Positions 18,092-25,941 of a stretch of DNA of 64,000 nucleotides are shown here, one piece after another. The translations under genes were made by a program, and so were the position numbers. The DNA comes from CANIGN01 sp964538275 (GTDB lineage Bacteria; Bdellovibrionota; UBA2428). Below the pieces are notes generated by a model. The model did not search any database. It was given only the letters and a program-made list of their open reading frames with translations, and had not been told where the DNA came from. The stretch covers positions 51,759-115,758 of the forward strand of contig CAZIFW010000001.1 in NCBI GenBank assembly GCA_964538275.1. The letters are read 5' to 3'. The stretch's first letter is position 1. Every line of letters starts with the position of its first letter.

Positions 18092-18394
18092 TTACTGAAT
18101 AAAAGCAGATATCTTTTCTTTGTCAGCTTTTTCTAAAATGTGCGTTGCCATTTTGTCGAATGAGACAAAAAGAGCTCTTGAGTTTTCGTCGCCAGAAAGG
18201 CGTATTCCAAAGCGTTGTTCTACCATCATGATCACTTCAAGGGCATCTAAACTATCGAGTTGAAGTTTGTTCTGTCCACCTACAATGGGTTCTTCGCTTT
18301 TTATGTCAGAAGCGCTAACATTTTTTACGTTACACGCCTCAATAACCGCTTCTTTTAGGCGAGTGAGAAAGAGTTCTTTATCAATATTAGTCAT
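18092..18394 (-). CDS. Acyl carrier protein of the dialkylresorcinol-type locus (DarC-like)
   Basis: A small carrier protein of about 100 residues. The phosphopantetheine attachment site is the DSLDALEVIMMVEQRF motif, with Ser48 when counted from the ATG at 18394. That ATG overlaps the stop of the upstream permease gene by four bases (ATGA), so I prefer it to the ATG at 18406. It is the last gene of the minus-strand biosynthetic operon. A dedicated ACP next to darA and darB homologues corresponds to darC in known dialkylresorcinol clusters. The protein is shorter on the N-terminal side than multi-domain carriers and has no fused enzyme domain. The role as acyl donor to the DarB-like synthase is inferred from context. 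Confidence 0.82.
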   Translation of the reverse strand: MTNIDKELFLTRLKEAVIEACNVKNVSASDIKSEEPIVGGQNKLQLDSLDALEVIMMVEQRFGIRLSGDENSRALFVSFDKMATHILEKADKEKISAFIQ

Positions 18395-19563
18395 CGTTTT
18401 TCCCATCTAAAGGCTTTGAGTGCTATTAGATAAAAAGAAAAGCCAATGAATAGCAAGATCAATATAGAGCGACCTAAAATTTGCAGGTCTGGAGTGCTTT
18501 GAAAGGCCTCCGCAAAGCCTTCCAGTCCCCAGTGAAGAGGTGAAAAAATAGAAATATACCTCACCATAAATTGAGGCATAAAAATGGTGGGAACCATAAT
18601 TCCTCCTATGAGAGACATGATGACCACTCCAAAAGCGCCCAAAGAGGAAGCCTGTTCTTGGCTGTGAGTGATACAGCTAATCAAGAGCGCATAGGCAGTG
18701 GCGGCTACACTCGTGGCAAAAACAACGACTGCCAGAGCAAAGAATGAGGAGGTCAAAAGAGTGGGGGCACTGCCTAAAAGCATGGGAAAAATATAAAGAC
18801 CTAAAAAGAGTAAAAAGAAAAACTGTAAAAAATTAACTAAAAAGTAAGCAAGTATTCTTCCACCTAAAACCTGCGTTTTTGTTAAATGAAGGCTTTTAAG
18901 TCTTAGGAGTATGTCGTTGTTCCAATCACGGTAAAAGCTATTAGAAAAAGGAATCACTATAAAGAAAATGGCAAAAAGACTCCAAGCAGCGAGCGAAAAG
19001 TTAAGTGGAGGAAAATCTCTTGCTCCAGTATTCTTGGTTTCCACAATCAATAAGCTAGGATCTGCTATGGAAATCCCTTTGTTGGGGCTGTCTTGAGTAG
19101 ATATTTCTGCGTTTATTTCCTGAATGATTTGAGCCTGTAAAAGACGAACGAACTCATTCATTAAAAAACTTTTTTGAAAAGGATCTAAAAATTTATAAAA
19201 AACAAACTCAACTTTTTCTTTTGATTCTTTTGGATTGGGACTTCTTAAAAGCTCAGGCAAATTTACGGGAATCTTAATCAGTACGTCGTGATTTTTGTGA
19301 GCTTCCTGAAGAAGCTCCGTGGTGTGAACAACTTCTTGCTGAGTCTCTTGGAGCGTATTTCCAATCTTGTCGCCAACATTTGTTTTTTTGGGGCTGTAAA
19401 TAAGAACTCTTAGGCTTGGTTTCTGGTTCTCGTAGAGATGACTTAAAATAGAAGAAAGAGTGAGGACTAAGAGAGCTGGCATTAAAAACAAAAGTAAAAG
19501 CGAGCGCTTGTCTCGGGTGAGTAAAAGTAATTCATTCTTAAAAACTAATAACAAGCGGCTCAT
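18391..19563 (-). CDS. ABC-2 type transporter permease
   Basis: A 390-residue inner-membrane permease with the ABC-2 type layout. One helix lies near residues 20-40 (SLLLLFLMPALLVLTLSSIL), then a large extracytoplasmic region of about 150 residues, then five or six helices from about residue 190 onward. The late segment GVVIMSLIGGIMVPTIFMPQFM followed by SPLHWGLEGFAEAF is the conserved C-terminal ABC-2 block. It is coupled by a 4-base overlap to the ATPase gene upstream and the ACP gene downstream. With the ATPase it should form an exporter of the YhhJ/NatB type. The most likely cargo is the product of the same operon, which is inference. Confidence 0.85.
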   Translation of the reverse strand: MSRLLLVFKNELLLLTRDKRSLLLLFLMPALLVLTLSSILSHLYENQKPSLRVLIYSPKKTNVGDKIGNTLQETQQEVVHTTELLQEAHKNHDVLIKIPVNLPELLRSPNPKESKEKVEFVFYKFLDPFQKSFLMNEFVRLLQAQIIQEINAEISTQDSPNKGISIADPSLLIVETKNTGARDFPPLNFSLAAWSLFAIFFIVIPFSNSFYRDWNNDILLRLKSLHLTKTQVLGGRILAYFLVNFLQFFFLLFLGLYIFPMLLGSAPTLLTSSFFALAVVVFATSVAATAYALLISCITHSQEQASSLGAFGVVIMSLIGGIMVPTIFMPQFMVRYISIFSPLHWGLEGFAEAFQSTPDLQILGRSILILLFIGFSFYLIALKAFRWEKR

Positions 19564-20288
19564 TTTTTTATTGCCTCTTGAGACGAGTTTTTTAACTCAA
19601 AGAATATTTGCTGAAGTTTTTGTTCTTTTTGAGCAATTGAATTTTTTTCTATAAAATCACTCATGCGTCCATTTTTTATAAAAATTAAGTGTGTCCACAA
19701 ATCCTCCATGGCTTCAAACTGATGGCTTGAAAGCAAAAGGGTGGCATTGTTTTTTTGCATATATTCTTTAAGAATATCGCGAATAAGAACTCGGCTTTCT
19801 GGATCAATATTGTTAAAGGGTTCGTCGAGCACTAAGAGCGGAAAGCTTCCTAGTAATGTAGCGGCTACGTGGGTGCGTTGGCGTATGCCGCCAGAGCAAT
19901 GAGCAATTCGCTTATCAAGGAAGGGCGTGAGTTCTAATTTCTGAGCTAATTCGGCAATTTTAACTTCTGGTTTAAGATCGGGACTGATGAGTTTTGAAAA
20001 AAACTTTAAATTTTCTCTTACAGTGAGTTCTGCATACAATGCGCTATTTTGTGTTCCATAGCTGTAAAAATCATTACGAGTAAAGCTAGGGAATGTAATT
20101 GTATTAGGCGGGGAGGGGAGCAGGCCACAAATGAGGGACATAAGTGTACTTTTTCCTGCTCCGTTGGGGCCAAGGATAACAGTGCAAGAGTGTTCTGGAA
20201 TTTCTACGTTAAAGTCTAAGAGGGAATGCTCTGCTGCATTTTTATATTTAAAGGTTAAGCCCTGAATTTTAACGGCAGTGGCACTCAT
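19560..20288 (-). CDS. ABC transporter ATP-binding protein
   Basis: A 242-residue ATPase subunit. Walker A is GPNGAGKSTL (about residues 40-49), the Q-loop region is SYGTQNSALYAELTVRENL, and the signature is the variant CSGGIRQRTHVAATLLGS (usual LSGG replaced by CSGG). Walker B is LLVLDEPFNNIDP, and the switch His lies in LLLSSHQFEAMED. It pairs with the adjacent ABC-2 permease through a 4-base overlap, and its start overlaps the stop of the BtrH-like gene in the same way. It powers an exporter within the dialkylresorcinol-type operon. Confidence 0.92.
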   Translation of the reverse strand: MSATAVKIQGLTFKYKNAAEHSLLDFNVEIPEHSCTVILGPNGAGKSTLMSLICGLLPSPPNTITFPSFTRNDFYSYGTQNSALYAELTVRENLKFFSKLISPDLKPEVKIAELAQKLELTPFLDKRIAHCSGGIRQRTHVAATLLGSFPLLVLDEPFNNIDPESRVLIRDILKEYMQKNNATLLLSSHQFEAMEDLWTHLIFIKNGRMSDFIEKNSIAQKEQKLQQIFFELKNSSQEAIKK

Positions 20289-21358
20289 AGAGAAAAGCTT
20301 TTTTTAGCGCTTAGAACAAATTCACGATGAAGTTTTTTAAATGCTGCGTGTTCGCGAGTGTGAACTTCTTCTAACAGAGAACAAAGGGCTTCGACTTTTT
20401 CTAAGCTGAGTTCTTCTTTGTTTTTTGAGGTTTTAACTGCGGCACTTGCCCATTGGCGCCATTGATCGCCGATTTTAAGAAATTCTTTGCTTGTTTCAGA
20501 AAGGACTTTGCCTTCATTGGAGTTTGGAAAGTACTGTGCAGACTCTTCAAGAAACCGAGCAAAAAGAAAGCGAAAGCCTGCGCCGCCCGTTCCTATTTCC
20601 TCTTGCATACGCACAACATGGGTTACAAGAAGAGAGAAGCGGCGCGCGTCGTTTTTCTGAAACCATTTACGAATTTGTTTAGCGAGGTAAGAAATAGCTT
20701 TGTGCCCAAAGAACGGAACGGGAATATAGAGCATTCTATGGCAGCTTTCTCTGAGCCCGGCATAAATGCCTTTTCTGAATTGTTGATCGCTCACAGTGCA
20801 ATTGCTTTGATCTATGTAATAAAGGAATCCTTTTGGAGAGAGTGGGCCTTTAGCAAAACGAGCTTTTTGCATATCTTCTACAGGACATGCTGCTGTACCT
20901 TCTAGAATAGGATCGCTAATTTCGTAGCCAAGCTCAGGTGTTTTGTTAAATACAATGATGTTGTGTGCATTGAACGGAAAGCGAAAGCGTTCAGGCATGT
21001 AGGGAAGCCAATATATATTGGTTTGAAGAGCCACAATCTTTTTTGCTTTTAAAAGAGCATCTAGAAAGTTTTTTCCCTTTTCGGGGTCAGAAAACTTCTT
21101 GTACTTGTAATCAAGGGCTAAACGCTTACAGCATTTTTTAAATATTGTTGTGGGGAGTGATCTATAGGTCGTGAGAGGAAGTCCCATGATTTTAACAAAA
21201 GGCATGTGACCAAAAAAAATTCCACTTCCAACTCCGAACGCCATGGCCTCGCTCACAGGAGGACCTGCGTGTTGAATGAGGTTGCTGCTTACGCCGCTTT
21301 CGCAATGGGCATATTGTCTATGAACAAAATGACCTTTAACAACTTCAATTTCGCTCAT
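20285..21358 (-). CDS. BtrH N-terminal domain protein (putative acyltransferase)
   Basis: A 357-residue protein related to the N-terminal domain of BtrH, the butirosin enzyme that moves an ACP-bound acyl group onto an aminoglycoside, with a papain-like/C39-like fold. The conserved HCESG motif with a likely nucleophilic Cys19 is followed by AMAFGVGSGIFFGH, the second family block. A His in the segment FNAHNIIVFNK and Asp in YEISDPI fit the expected Cys-His-Asp arrangement. The C-terminal 150 residues are helical (FLFARFLEESAQYFP). Such proteins accompany DarA/DarB homologues in other bacteria, as I recall. A role in transferring or releasing the acyl chain from the ACP is inferred. It is coupled by 4-base overlaps on both sides. 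Confidence 0.7.
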   Translation of the reverse strand: MSEIEVVKGHFVHRQYAHCESGVSSNLIQHAGPPVSEAMAFGVGSGIFFGHMPFVKIMGLPLTTYRSLPTTIFKKCCKRLALDYKYKKFSDPEKGKNFLDALLKAKKIVALQTNIYWLPYMPERFRFPFNAHNIIVFNKTPELGYEISDPILEGTAACPVEDMQKARFAKGPLSPKGFLYYIDQSNCTVSDQQFRKGIYAGLRESCHRMLYIPVPFFGHKAISYLAKQIRKWFQKNDARRFSLLVTHVVRMQEEIGTGGAGFRFLFARFLEESAQYFPNSNEGKVLSETSKEFLKIGDQWRQWASAAVKTSKNKEELSLEKVEALCSLLEEVHTREHAAFKKLHREFVLSAKKSFSL

Positions 21359-21753
21359 GAAAGTTTCTCCGGCACTGAATCTAGCTCTTTGATGTCTATG
21401 CTGAGTGCACGTGCGTATTTTGCTTTCTTATTTTCGTTGAGAGATTTCCAGGCTGAAGGTGAGCGAAGGTGTCTTTTTACAAAAAAATGGCAAATGCCTG
21501 TCTCCGCAGAGAGGAGTTGCGAGTCCATGAGACGTTTTTTCATATGATAATTCAAGGGGCTGAGTTTACCCGCGTGAATATCTTTAAGAGTCAGTTCGAG
21601 GTCTTCATTGATTTCGTCCCAAGCTCTTTGAGTGGCATCAAACTCAGGTTCCCACCCATGGGCGGGAGCTTTTCGTATTTGCCCTTCTTTTTCGTCGAAG
21701 ACATAATTTACTTTCGATTGGCCTTGATAATAGGGATCAACAAACTTTTTCAT
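21355..21753 (-). CDS. Unknown 132-residue protein of the dialkylresorcinol-type operon
   Basis: I do not recognise this family. The protein is soluble, with no signal peptide or membrane helix. The N-terminal half is rich in charged and aromatic residues (DPYYQGQSKVNYVFDEKEGQ). The middle has a helical segment WDEINEDLELTLKDI. The C-terminal half (ETGICHFFVKRHLRSPSAW followed by ENKKAKYARAL) is basic and could form a helix-turn-helix-like unit, but this is uncertain. It lies between the darB-like and btrH-like genes with 4-base overlaps on both sides, so it is almost certainly made in step with them. Possible roles are an adaptor or cyclase subunit; nothing in the sequence decides. Confidence 0.75.
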   Translation of the reverse strand: MKKFVDPYYQGQSKVNYVFDEKEGQIRKAPAHGWEPEFDATQRAWDEINEDLELTLKDIHAGKLSPLNYHMKKRLMDSQLLSAETGICHFFVKRHLRSPSAWKSLNENKKAKYARALSIDIKELDSVPEKLS

Positions 21754-22916
21754 GAGTCAGAGGAAGGTTTTCGTACCGTCATTAAGACAAAGCAGCTAGA
21801 AAAGCGGCTGCTTTCAGGTACGAAAGCTAAAATCTTTTCTCCATCGTGAATTTCTTTTTGAGCAAGAAAATCACAAAGGTAAATAAAGAAAGATGCACTC
21901 CCTACGTTTCCACGCTCAGTAAGAGTGGTGAACCATTTGTCTTGTGGAATGTTAAAGTCAATTTCTTCTAAAGCTTTAGAAACTTTTTCACGGAAGTAAT
22001 TAGAAGAGTAATGAGGAATAAAGTGATCTACGTCTCCAGGAAGCAAACCTTTTTCTTTGCGAATTTCACTCAAGGCTCTTTTAAGAGTGTATTCCACAAC
22101 GTGTTGATCAAGAATTTTTACATCTTGGGCTAATCTTAAGAGCCCCTTTTGATTGGCTTCTTTGCGAGTGAGTTGAGACCATGACGCTTGCTTAGAATCA
22201 GTCGCTTCTGTGTCTATACCGCAATACATGCAGGGAGGAAGTTCGTTGGCATAGGAGCGCGTAGCGATCCAATCAATTTCAAGCGAGAGTTTGTTTTCTG
22301 TAGGTTTGTCCGAAAGCCAAAGAGCCGCGGCCCCATCAGAAAGCATCCAACGTAAGAAATCTTCTTCAAAACAAAATTCAGGCTTTGCTTCGAGTTCGGC
22401 TTCACTTCTTTTCTCGAAACTAGAATAGTTTTCGCCGCGTAGGTGGTGAGAGGAAATTTCCGAGCCCGTTACAATTGCATTTTTAGCAAGGCCACTTTGA
22501 ATGTTTGCGAATGCGTATTTTAAAGCCATGCAAGATGCCATACAAACACCAGCAAGGCTCGCTACTTCGCAATTAAGGTCTGGTAATTTGCCTTGCACCA
22601 TACTTGCATGAGCAGGCATAAGTTGATCGGCAATTGAAGTGCCAGAGGCAAGGATATCGATATTTTTTAAATCGAGCGAAAATTTTTCACTTAAATCTTT
22701 AATCGCGAGTTCACATAGATCTGCATTTGTATGCGTGGGTAGGCGAGTTGAGGGATCAAGAGCATAGTGGCGCTTTTGAATTCCATTACTGCGAAGAACA
22801 ATTCTTCGAGCCTTAGATTTTTTAGAGTCAACCATGCCGAGAACGTCTTCCATCTGATCATTTTCCACAGCAGCATTCGGCAAAAAGCTAGACCAACCAT
22901 TGATATAAACACTCAT
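21750..22916 (-). CDS. darB: DarB-like ketoacyl synthase III (resorcinol/cyclohexanedione-forming)
   Basis: A KAS III-fold enzyme of 388 residues. The active triad is visible as Cys125 (AGVCMASCM), His302 (IPHYSSNYF) and Asn337 (RGNVGSASFF). The N-terminal block SKARRIVLRSNGIQKRHYA is characteristic of DarB-type synthases, which join two acyl chains and close the ring of dialkylresorcinols. Ordinary FabH is shorter (about 320 residues) and lacks this block. The gene directly follows the darA-like gene with an ATGA overlap, the order seen in known dar loci. The assignment rests on remembered family features, not on a search. Its product would be a cyclohexanedione that the DarA-like enzyme aromatises. 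Confidence 0.83.
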   Translation of the reverse strand: MSVYINGWSSFLPNAAVENDQMEDVLGMVDSKKSKARRIVLRSNGIQKRHYALDPSTRLPTHTNADLCELAIKDLSEKFSLDLKNIDILASGTSIADQLMPAHASMVQGKLPDLNCEVASLAGVCMASCMALKYAFANIQSGLAKNAIVTGSEISSHHLRGENYSSFEKRSEAELEAKPEFCFEEDFLRWMLSDGAAALWLSDKPTENKLSLEIDWIATRSYANELPPCMYCGIDTEATDSKQASWSQLTRKEANQKGLLRLAQDVKILDQHVVEYTLKRALSEIRKEKGLLPGDVDHFIPHYSSNYFREKVSKALEEIDFNIPQDKWFTTLTERGNVGSASFFIYLCDFLAQKEIHDGEKILAFVPESSRFSSCFVLMTVRKPSSDS

Positions 22917-23806
22917 ACAGAACCTCTTAAACTCAGTTGTTGTTTTTTAGCATATGACAGGAGAGGAGTGCGCAGCACTCGTGAAAGAATTCCTGTAATT
23001 GGGACAGCAACTAGCAAAAAACCAACAAGGTTAATGCGAAAGCCCACTAGTAAAAGCCCACGTAAAAAACGTGGAGCAGAAAGTATAATTTTTGCCCAAG
23101 GTTTAAAAATAAATTTATGTCCAAAAATTTCTAAACAAATTGAAAGAGCTTTGGCGCGGTCTAGGTTGAGCTCGTCACTGGGGCAGCAAGGCTTCGTGTT
23201 GAAAAGTTTTTCTACCTGAGACATTCCATTGTTTTTAAATTGATTAAAAGTTTCTTCTCGAATTCCCGCCGCAGGAAAGATAGCAAACGCTTCTTTTTTT
23301 CCGCTAAACATCCAACGAGGAGTTGTGATGAGAGAGGCCCAATTAGGGCTGGGGTCTTCGAATACAATTTGTCCATGATACTTAGCGCCCAGTCCGCGCA
23401 ATAAATTGCGAGTTTTTTGAGCGGCACTAAACCACATGTTTCTACAGGTCAGAATTTGTACTACTTTTTTTCCGCTCAGAATGCGTTCAATACTTGGAAG
23501 TTTAAAAAAACTTTGAACAGGAAGTGAGGGCGAAAGAAACCAAACGGGGTGAACAAGTACTACGCGATCTACATCCTGAAAATCAAAAGGGTTAATGTCT
23601 TCAATTTCCTGGCTAACTCCTTCCATGCAGTAGGGCATTTGTTGAAAGAAGGTGTTCAGTTTCCATGGGAAAGAATAAGGTCTTTCAGCTTTAATCGCGA
23701 TGAGCTTAGTCTCTGTGCCAAAGTGGGAGTAGTTCGCCTGCAAGGACTCGGCAATTCTTTGACTTTGCCCTGTTTGTGAATAATAAACGATGGCGACTTT
23801 CGGCAT
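22913..23806 (-). CDS. darA: DarA-like flavodoxin-fold protein (dialkylresorcinol aromatase/condensing family)
   Basis: A 297-residue protein whose first 180 residues have a flavodoxin-like fold, beginning VAIVYYSQTGQSQRIAESL with the flavin phosphate-binding SQTGQSQ loop. Further blocks are SFPWKLNTFFQQMP, HPVWFLSPSLPVQSFF, TCRNMWFSAAQKT and MFSGKKEAF. I recall these as the conserved blocks of proteins annotated DarA in dialkylresorcinol and flexirubin clusters. In those systems DarA oxidises the cyclohexanedione formed by DarB to the resorcinol. The C-terminal 70 residues include hydrophobic segments (FLRGLLLVGFRINLVGFLL) that may anchor the protein to the membrane. It is the first gene of the minus-strand operon and is separated by only 45 bases from the divergent KAS operon. 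Confidence 0.82.
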   Translation of the reverse strand: MPKVAIVYYSQTGQSQRIAESLQANYSHFGTETKLIAIKAERPYSFPWKLNTFFQQMPYCMEGVSQEIEDINPFDFQDVDRVVLVHPVWFLSPSLPVQSFFKLPSIERILSGKKVVQILTCRNMWFSAAQKTRNLLRGLGAKYHGQIVFEDPSPNWASLITTPRWMFSGKKEAFAIFPAAGIREETFNQFKNNGMSQVEKLFNTKPCCPSDELNLDRAKALSICLEIFGHKFIFKPWAKIILSAPRFLRGLLLVGFRINLVGFLLVAVPITGILSRVLRTPLLSYAKKQQLSLRGSV

Positions 23807-23851
23807 TGAAAAGAAACCCTAAGAATTTCTTGAAATGAGGTCAATCACAAT
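23807..23851. promoter_or_regulatory. Short divergent intergenic control region of the dialkylresorcinol-type locus
   Basis: Only 45 bases separate the ATG of darA (minus) from the ATG of the KAS II-like gene (plus). They contain a near-palindrome AAGAATTTCTT at 23821-23831 and a GAGG ribosome binding site about ten bases before the plus-strand start. Two full divergent promoters cannot fit without overlapping each other or extending into the coding ends, so coordinated control of both arms is likely. No clear -35/-10 pair can be assigned. Confidence 0.4.
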
Positions 23852-25093
23852 ATGGAAGTACTTGTAACTGGAATGGGGGCTTTATCTATACTCGGAAAGG
23901 GTGTTGAAACGCATCGAAAAGAGCTCTTTTACAAAGTAAAAAACCAAGAAATTCCACGCTCTCCGTATCTACCCAGCCGCGAAAAATTAGCCCTCAATCC
24001 TCCTGATTTAAGGATGATTCCCATTGAAGAAGAAAAAAAATATTTTGAGACCTTACTGGAGCTCCCTTTAAGCCGGAACAGTGTGTTGGCTCTTTCAGCC
24101 TTTAAAGAGTGTTTGGAGCAAAGTAAGTGGGATTTTTCTGAGCTCAATGGAAAGCGAATTGCCATTGTTTTGGGTACCACGGCGGGCTGTTCGGGCACCG
24201 ATACAGAGTACATTGAAAACTTTGTAATGGATCGCTCTCCAGATCCAAGTCGTTTTAAACAAACTCTCAGACAAAACCCTTCTCAAATTATCAAAAAGTA
24301 CGCTGTTTTGCAGGGCGTAAAGTCGAGTATAGAATGTTATCTCATCAACAATGCCTGCACTTCCTCTACGGACGCTGTGGGGTTGGGAGCTAGGCTTTTA
24401 GAGGAGGATCTTTACGATGTGGTTTTTGCCGGTGGGGCGGACGAGGTTCTTTTTCAAACCTTTTATGGTTTTTCATCCTTACAGCTAGTGTCTTCGGATT
24501 TTAGATCTTCGCCCTTTGATAAAAATCGCAATGGACTTTTGTTGAGCGAAGGAGCGGCTGTTTTGTGTTTAGAAAAAGCAGATGCTTTAAACAAACGAAA
24601 TCCAAAAGTTCAGCCTCAAGGAGTGTTGATTGGCTATGAATCTACAACTGAGGTTTATCATCAAACAAGTCCCAATCCAAAGGCAGAGGGACTTTCAGAA
24701 ATTACTTCAAACATTCTAAAAAACGCAGGACTTTCTGCGAGTGATATCGATTTTATAAATGCCCATGCTACGGGCACTCCTTCAAACGATTTTTCTGAAG
24801 GTAATTTTTTTATGAAAGAATTGCCGAACATTAAAGTGAGCGCAACAAAAGGTTATACCGGACATTGTTTGGGAGCCGTTGGCGCAATGGAAGCTATTTT
24901 TTGTATACTATCAATGCAGGAAAAAAAGCTTCCAGCAACTTATGGATTCACAGAAGTTGATCCTGCGATTGGACTTATTCCTAATCAAGAAGTGTGTGAC
25001 ATTGAGTTTAAAAAAGCTCCAGTGGCGTACTCAACTTCTGTTGGCTTTGGGGGTGTTAACTCTGCTTTGCTCATTCGAGGCGTGGCTTCATGA
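23852..25093 (+). CDS. Beta-ketoacyl-ACP synthase II-like (FabF family) of the dar-type locus
   Basis: A thiolase-fold condensing enzyme of 413 residues. The Cys-His-His triad is complete: Cys169 in NACTSS, His305 in NAHATGTPSND and His338 in TGHCLGAVGAMEA. The remaining FabF blocks are present too (VFAGGADEV, LSEGAAVLCLEKA). GAGG about ten bases before the ATG serves as the ribosome binding site. The next gene, a shorter synthase-like protein without the active Cys, overlaps by four bases, which resembles KS/chain-length-factor pairs of aryl polyene and type II polyketide systems. It may extend the acyl chain that is later condensed by the DarB-like enzyme. A housekeeping FabF role is less likely given its neighbours. 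Confidence 0.87.
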   Translation: MEVLVTGMGALSILGKGVETHRKELFYKVKNQEIPRSPYLPSREKLALNPPDLRMIPIEEEKKYFETLLELPLSRNSVLALSAFKECLEQSKWDFSELNGKRIAIVLGTTAGCSGTDTEYIENFVMDRSPDPSRFKQTLRQNPSQIIKKYAVLQGVKSSIECYLINNACTSSTDAVGLGARLLEEDLYDVVFAGGADEVLFQTFYGFSSLQLVSSDFRSSPFDKNRNGLLLSEGAAVLCLEKADALNKRNPKVQPQGVLIGYESTTEVYHQTSPNPKAEGLSEITSNILKNAGLSASDIDFINAHATGTPSNDFSEGNFFMKELPNIKVSATKGYTGHCLGAVGAMEAIFCILSMQEKKLPATYGFTEVDPAIGLIPNQEVCDIEFKKAPVAYSTSVGFGGVNSALLIRGVAS

Positions 25094-25941
25094 ATTCTTC
25101 TATGAAGCTCATCAGTTTGGGAGCTGTAACTCCACAAGGTGCTACTCTTAAAGAACATCTTGCTAATGGCCCAGAGGCATTGAAAACAAAAGACACCTTT
25201 ATTGAATATCTTATTCATAATGTGAAAAGAAAAATTTCAGTTCATCGAGCCGTGGAGCCTACAGTGACGCTTCCAGTTCCAGACGGAGTTTTAAGGCGAA
25301 TGGGTTTAAGCACAAAGCTTGCACTTTCAAGTATTGAAGAAGCAAAAACTAATGCAACTTTTGATTTAAGTGGAAAAAAAGTTGGACTCATCGTGGTTAC
25401 AACTCAGGGGCCTTCCTCTACAAATATTGATTATTTTAGAAAACTCGTTTCATTTAATTATCGAGGAGCTTCGCCCAATCTTTTTGCTCAATCTGTTCAC
25501 AACAACATAGCTTCTACAGTTGCTCTTACACACCAATGGCAAGGACCTACTTTAACTTTGGTACAAGAAGACAATCTGTGGCCAGCGTTGATGAAAATCG
25601 CAGAGCTTTGGATCAAGAATAAAACTGTGGATAACTTATGGATAATTATTGGCAATGAAGTAAGTTTACATGTGCCGTACTTTCAACTATTTGATCATGT
25701 AAAGGCTCATCCCGAATCATTAGAGTACTGCCCACCTTCGCGCGATATAGCTTACGAAGCTTACAGTTGTTTCTTGTTGGGCAACTCAGAATCAATTCCA
25801 AATGCTCCTGCATTTAACCTCGAAAATACGACATCGCTATTAAAACGCTTTGAACAAGAGCAGGATCGCCCGCTTCATAAACCTGAACACATAGGGGTTT
25901 CTTTGGCAGAGCATTTTTATAAAGAGTATTTTGCAAAATGA
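25090..25941 (+). CDS. Ketoacyl-synthase-like chain-length-factor-type protein (no active-site Cys)
   Basis: A 283-residue protein resembling the N-terminal half of ketoacyl synthases (the Ketoacyl-synt_2 type). It keeps the opening MKLISLGAVTPQG, LALSSIEEAKTNA, VGLIVVTTQGPSSTNIDYF and SVHNNIASTVALTHQWQGPTLTL, but the segment that should carry the nucleophile (TACASS in KS enzymes) reads LVQEDNLWPAL, so there is no catalytic cysteine. It also stops before the two catalytic histidine blocks. This pattern fits a chain-length factor or structural partner of the upstream KAS, with which it shares a 4-base overlap. Partner function is inference; a decarboxylase-like role is an alternative. Confidence 0.72.
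   Translation: MNSSMKLISLGAVTPQGATLKEHLANGPEALKTKDTFIEYLIHNVKRKISVHRAVEPTVTLPVPDGVLRRMGLSTKLALSSIEEAKTNATFDLSGKKVGLIVVTTQGPSSTNIDYFRKLVSFNYRGASPNLFAQSVHNNIASTVALTHQWQGPTLTLVQEDNLWPALMKIAELWIKNKTVDNLWIIIGNEVSLHVPYFQLFDHVKAHPESLEYCPPSRDIAYEAYSCFLLGNSESIPNAPAFNLENTTSLLKRFEQEQDRPLHKPEHIGVSLAEHFYKEYFAK

Noticed and set aside
23055..23072. CCACGT/ACGTGG inverted repeat
   Set aside because: It lies inside darA coding sequence with a short A-rich loop and no T tract; probably chance.
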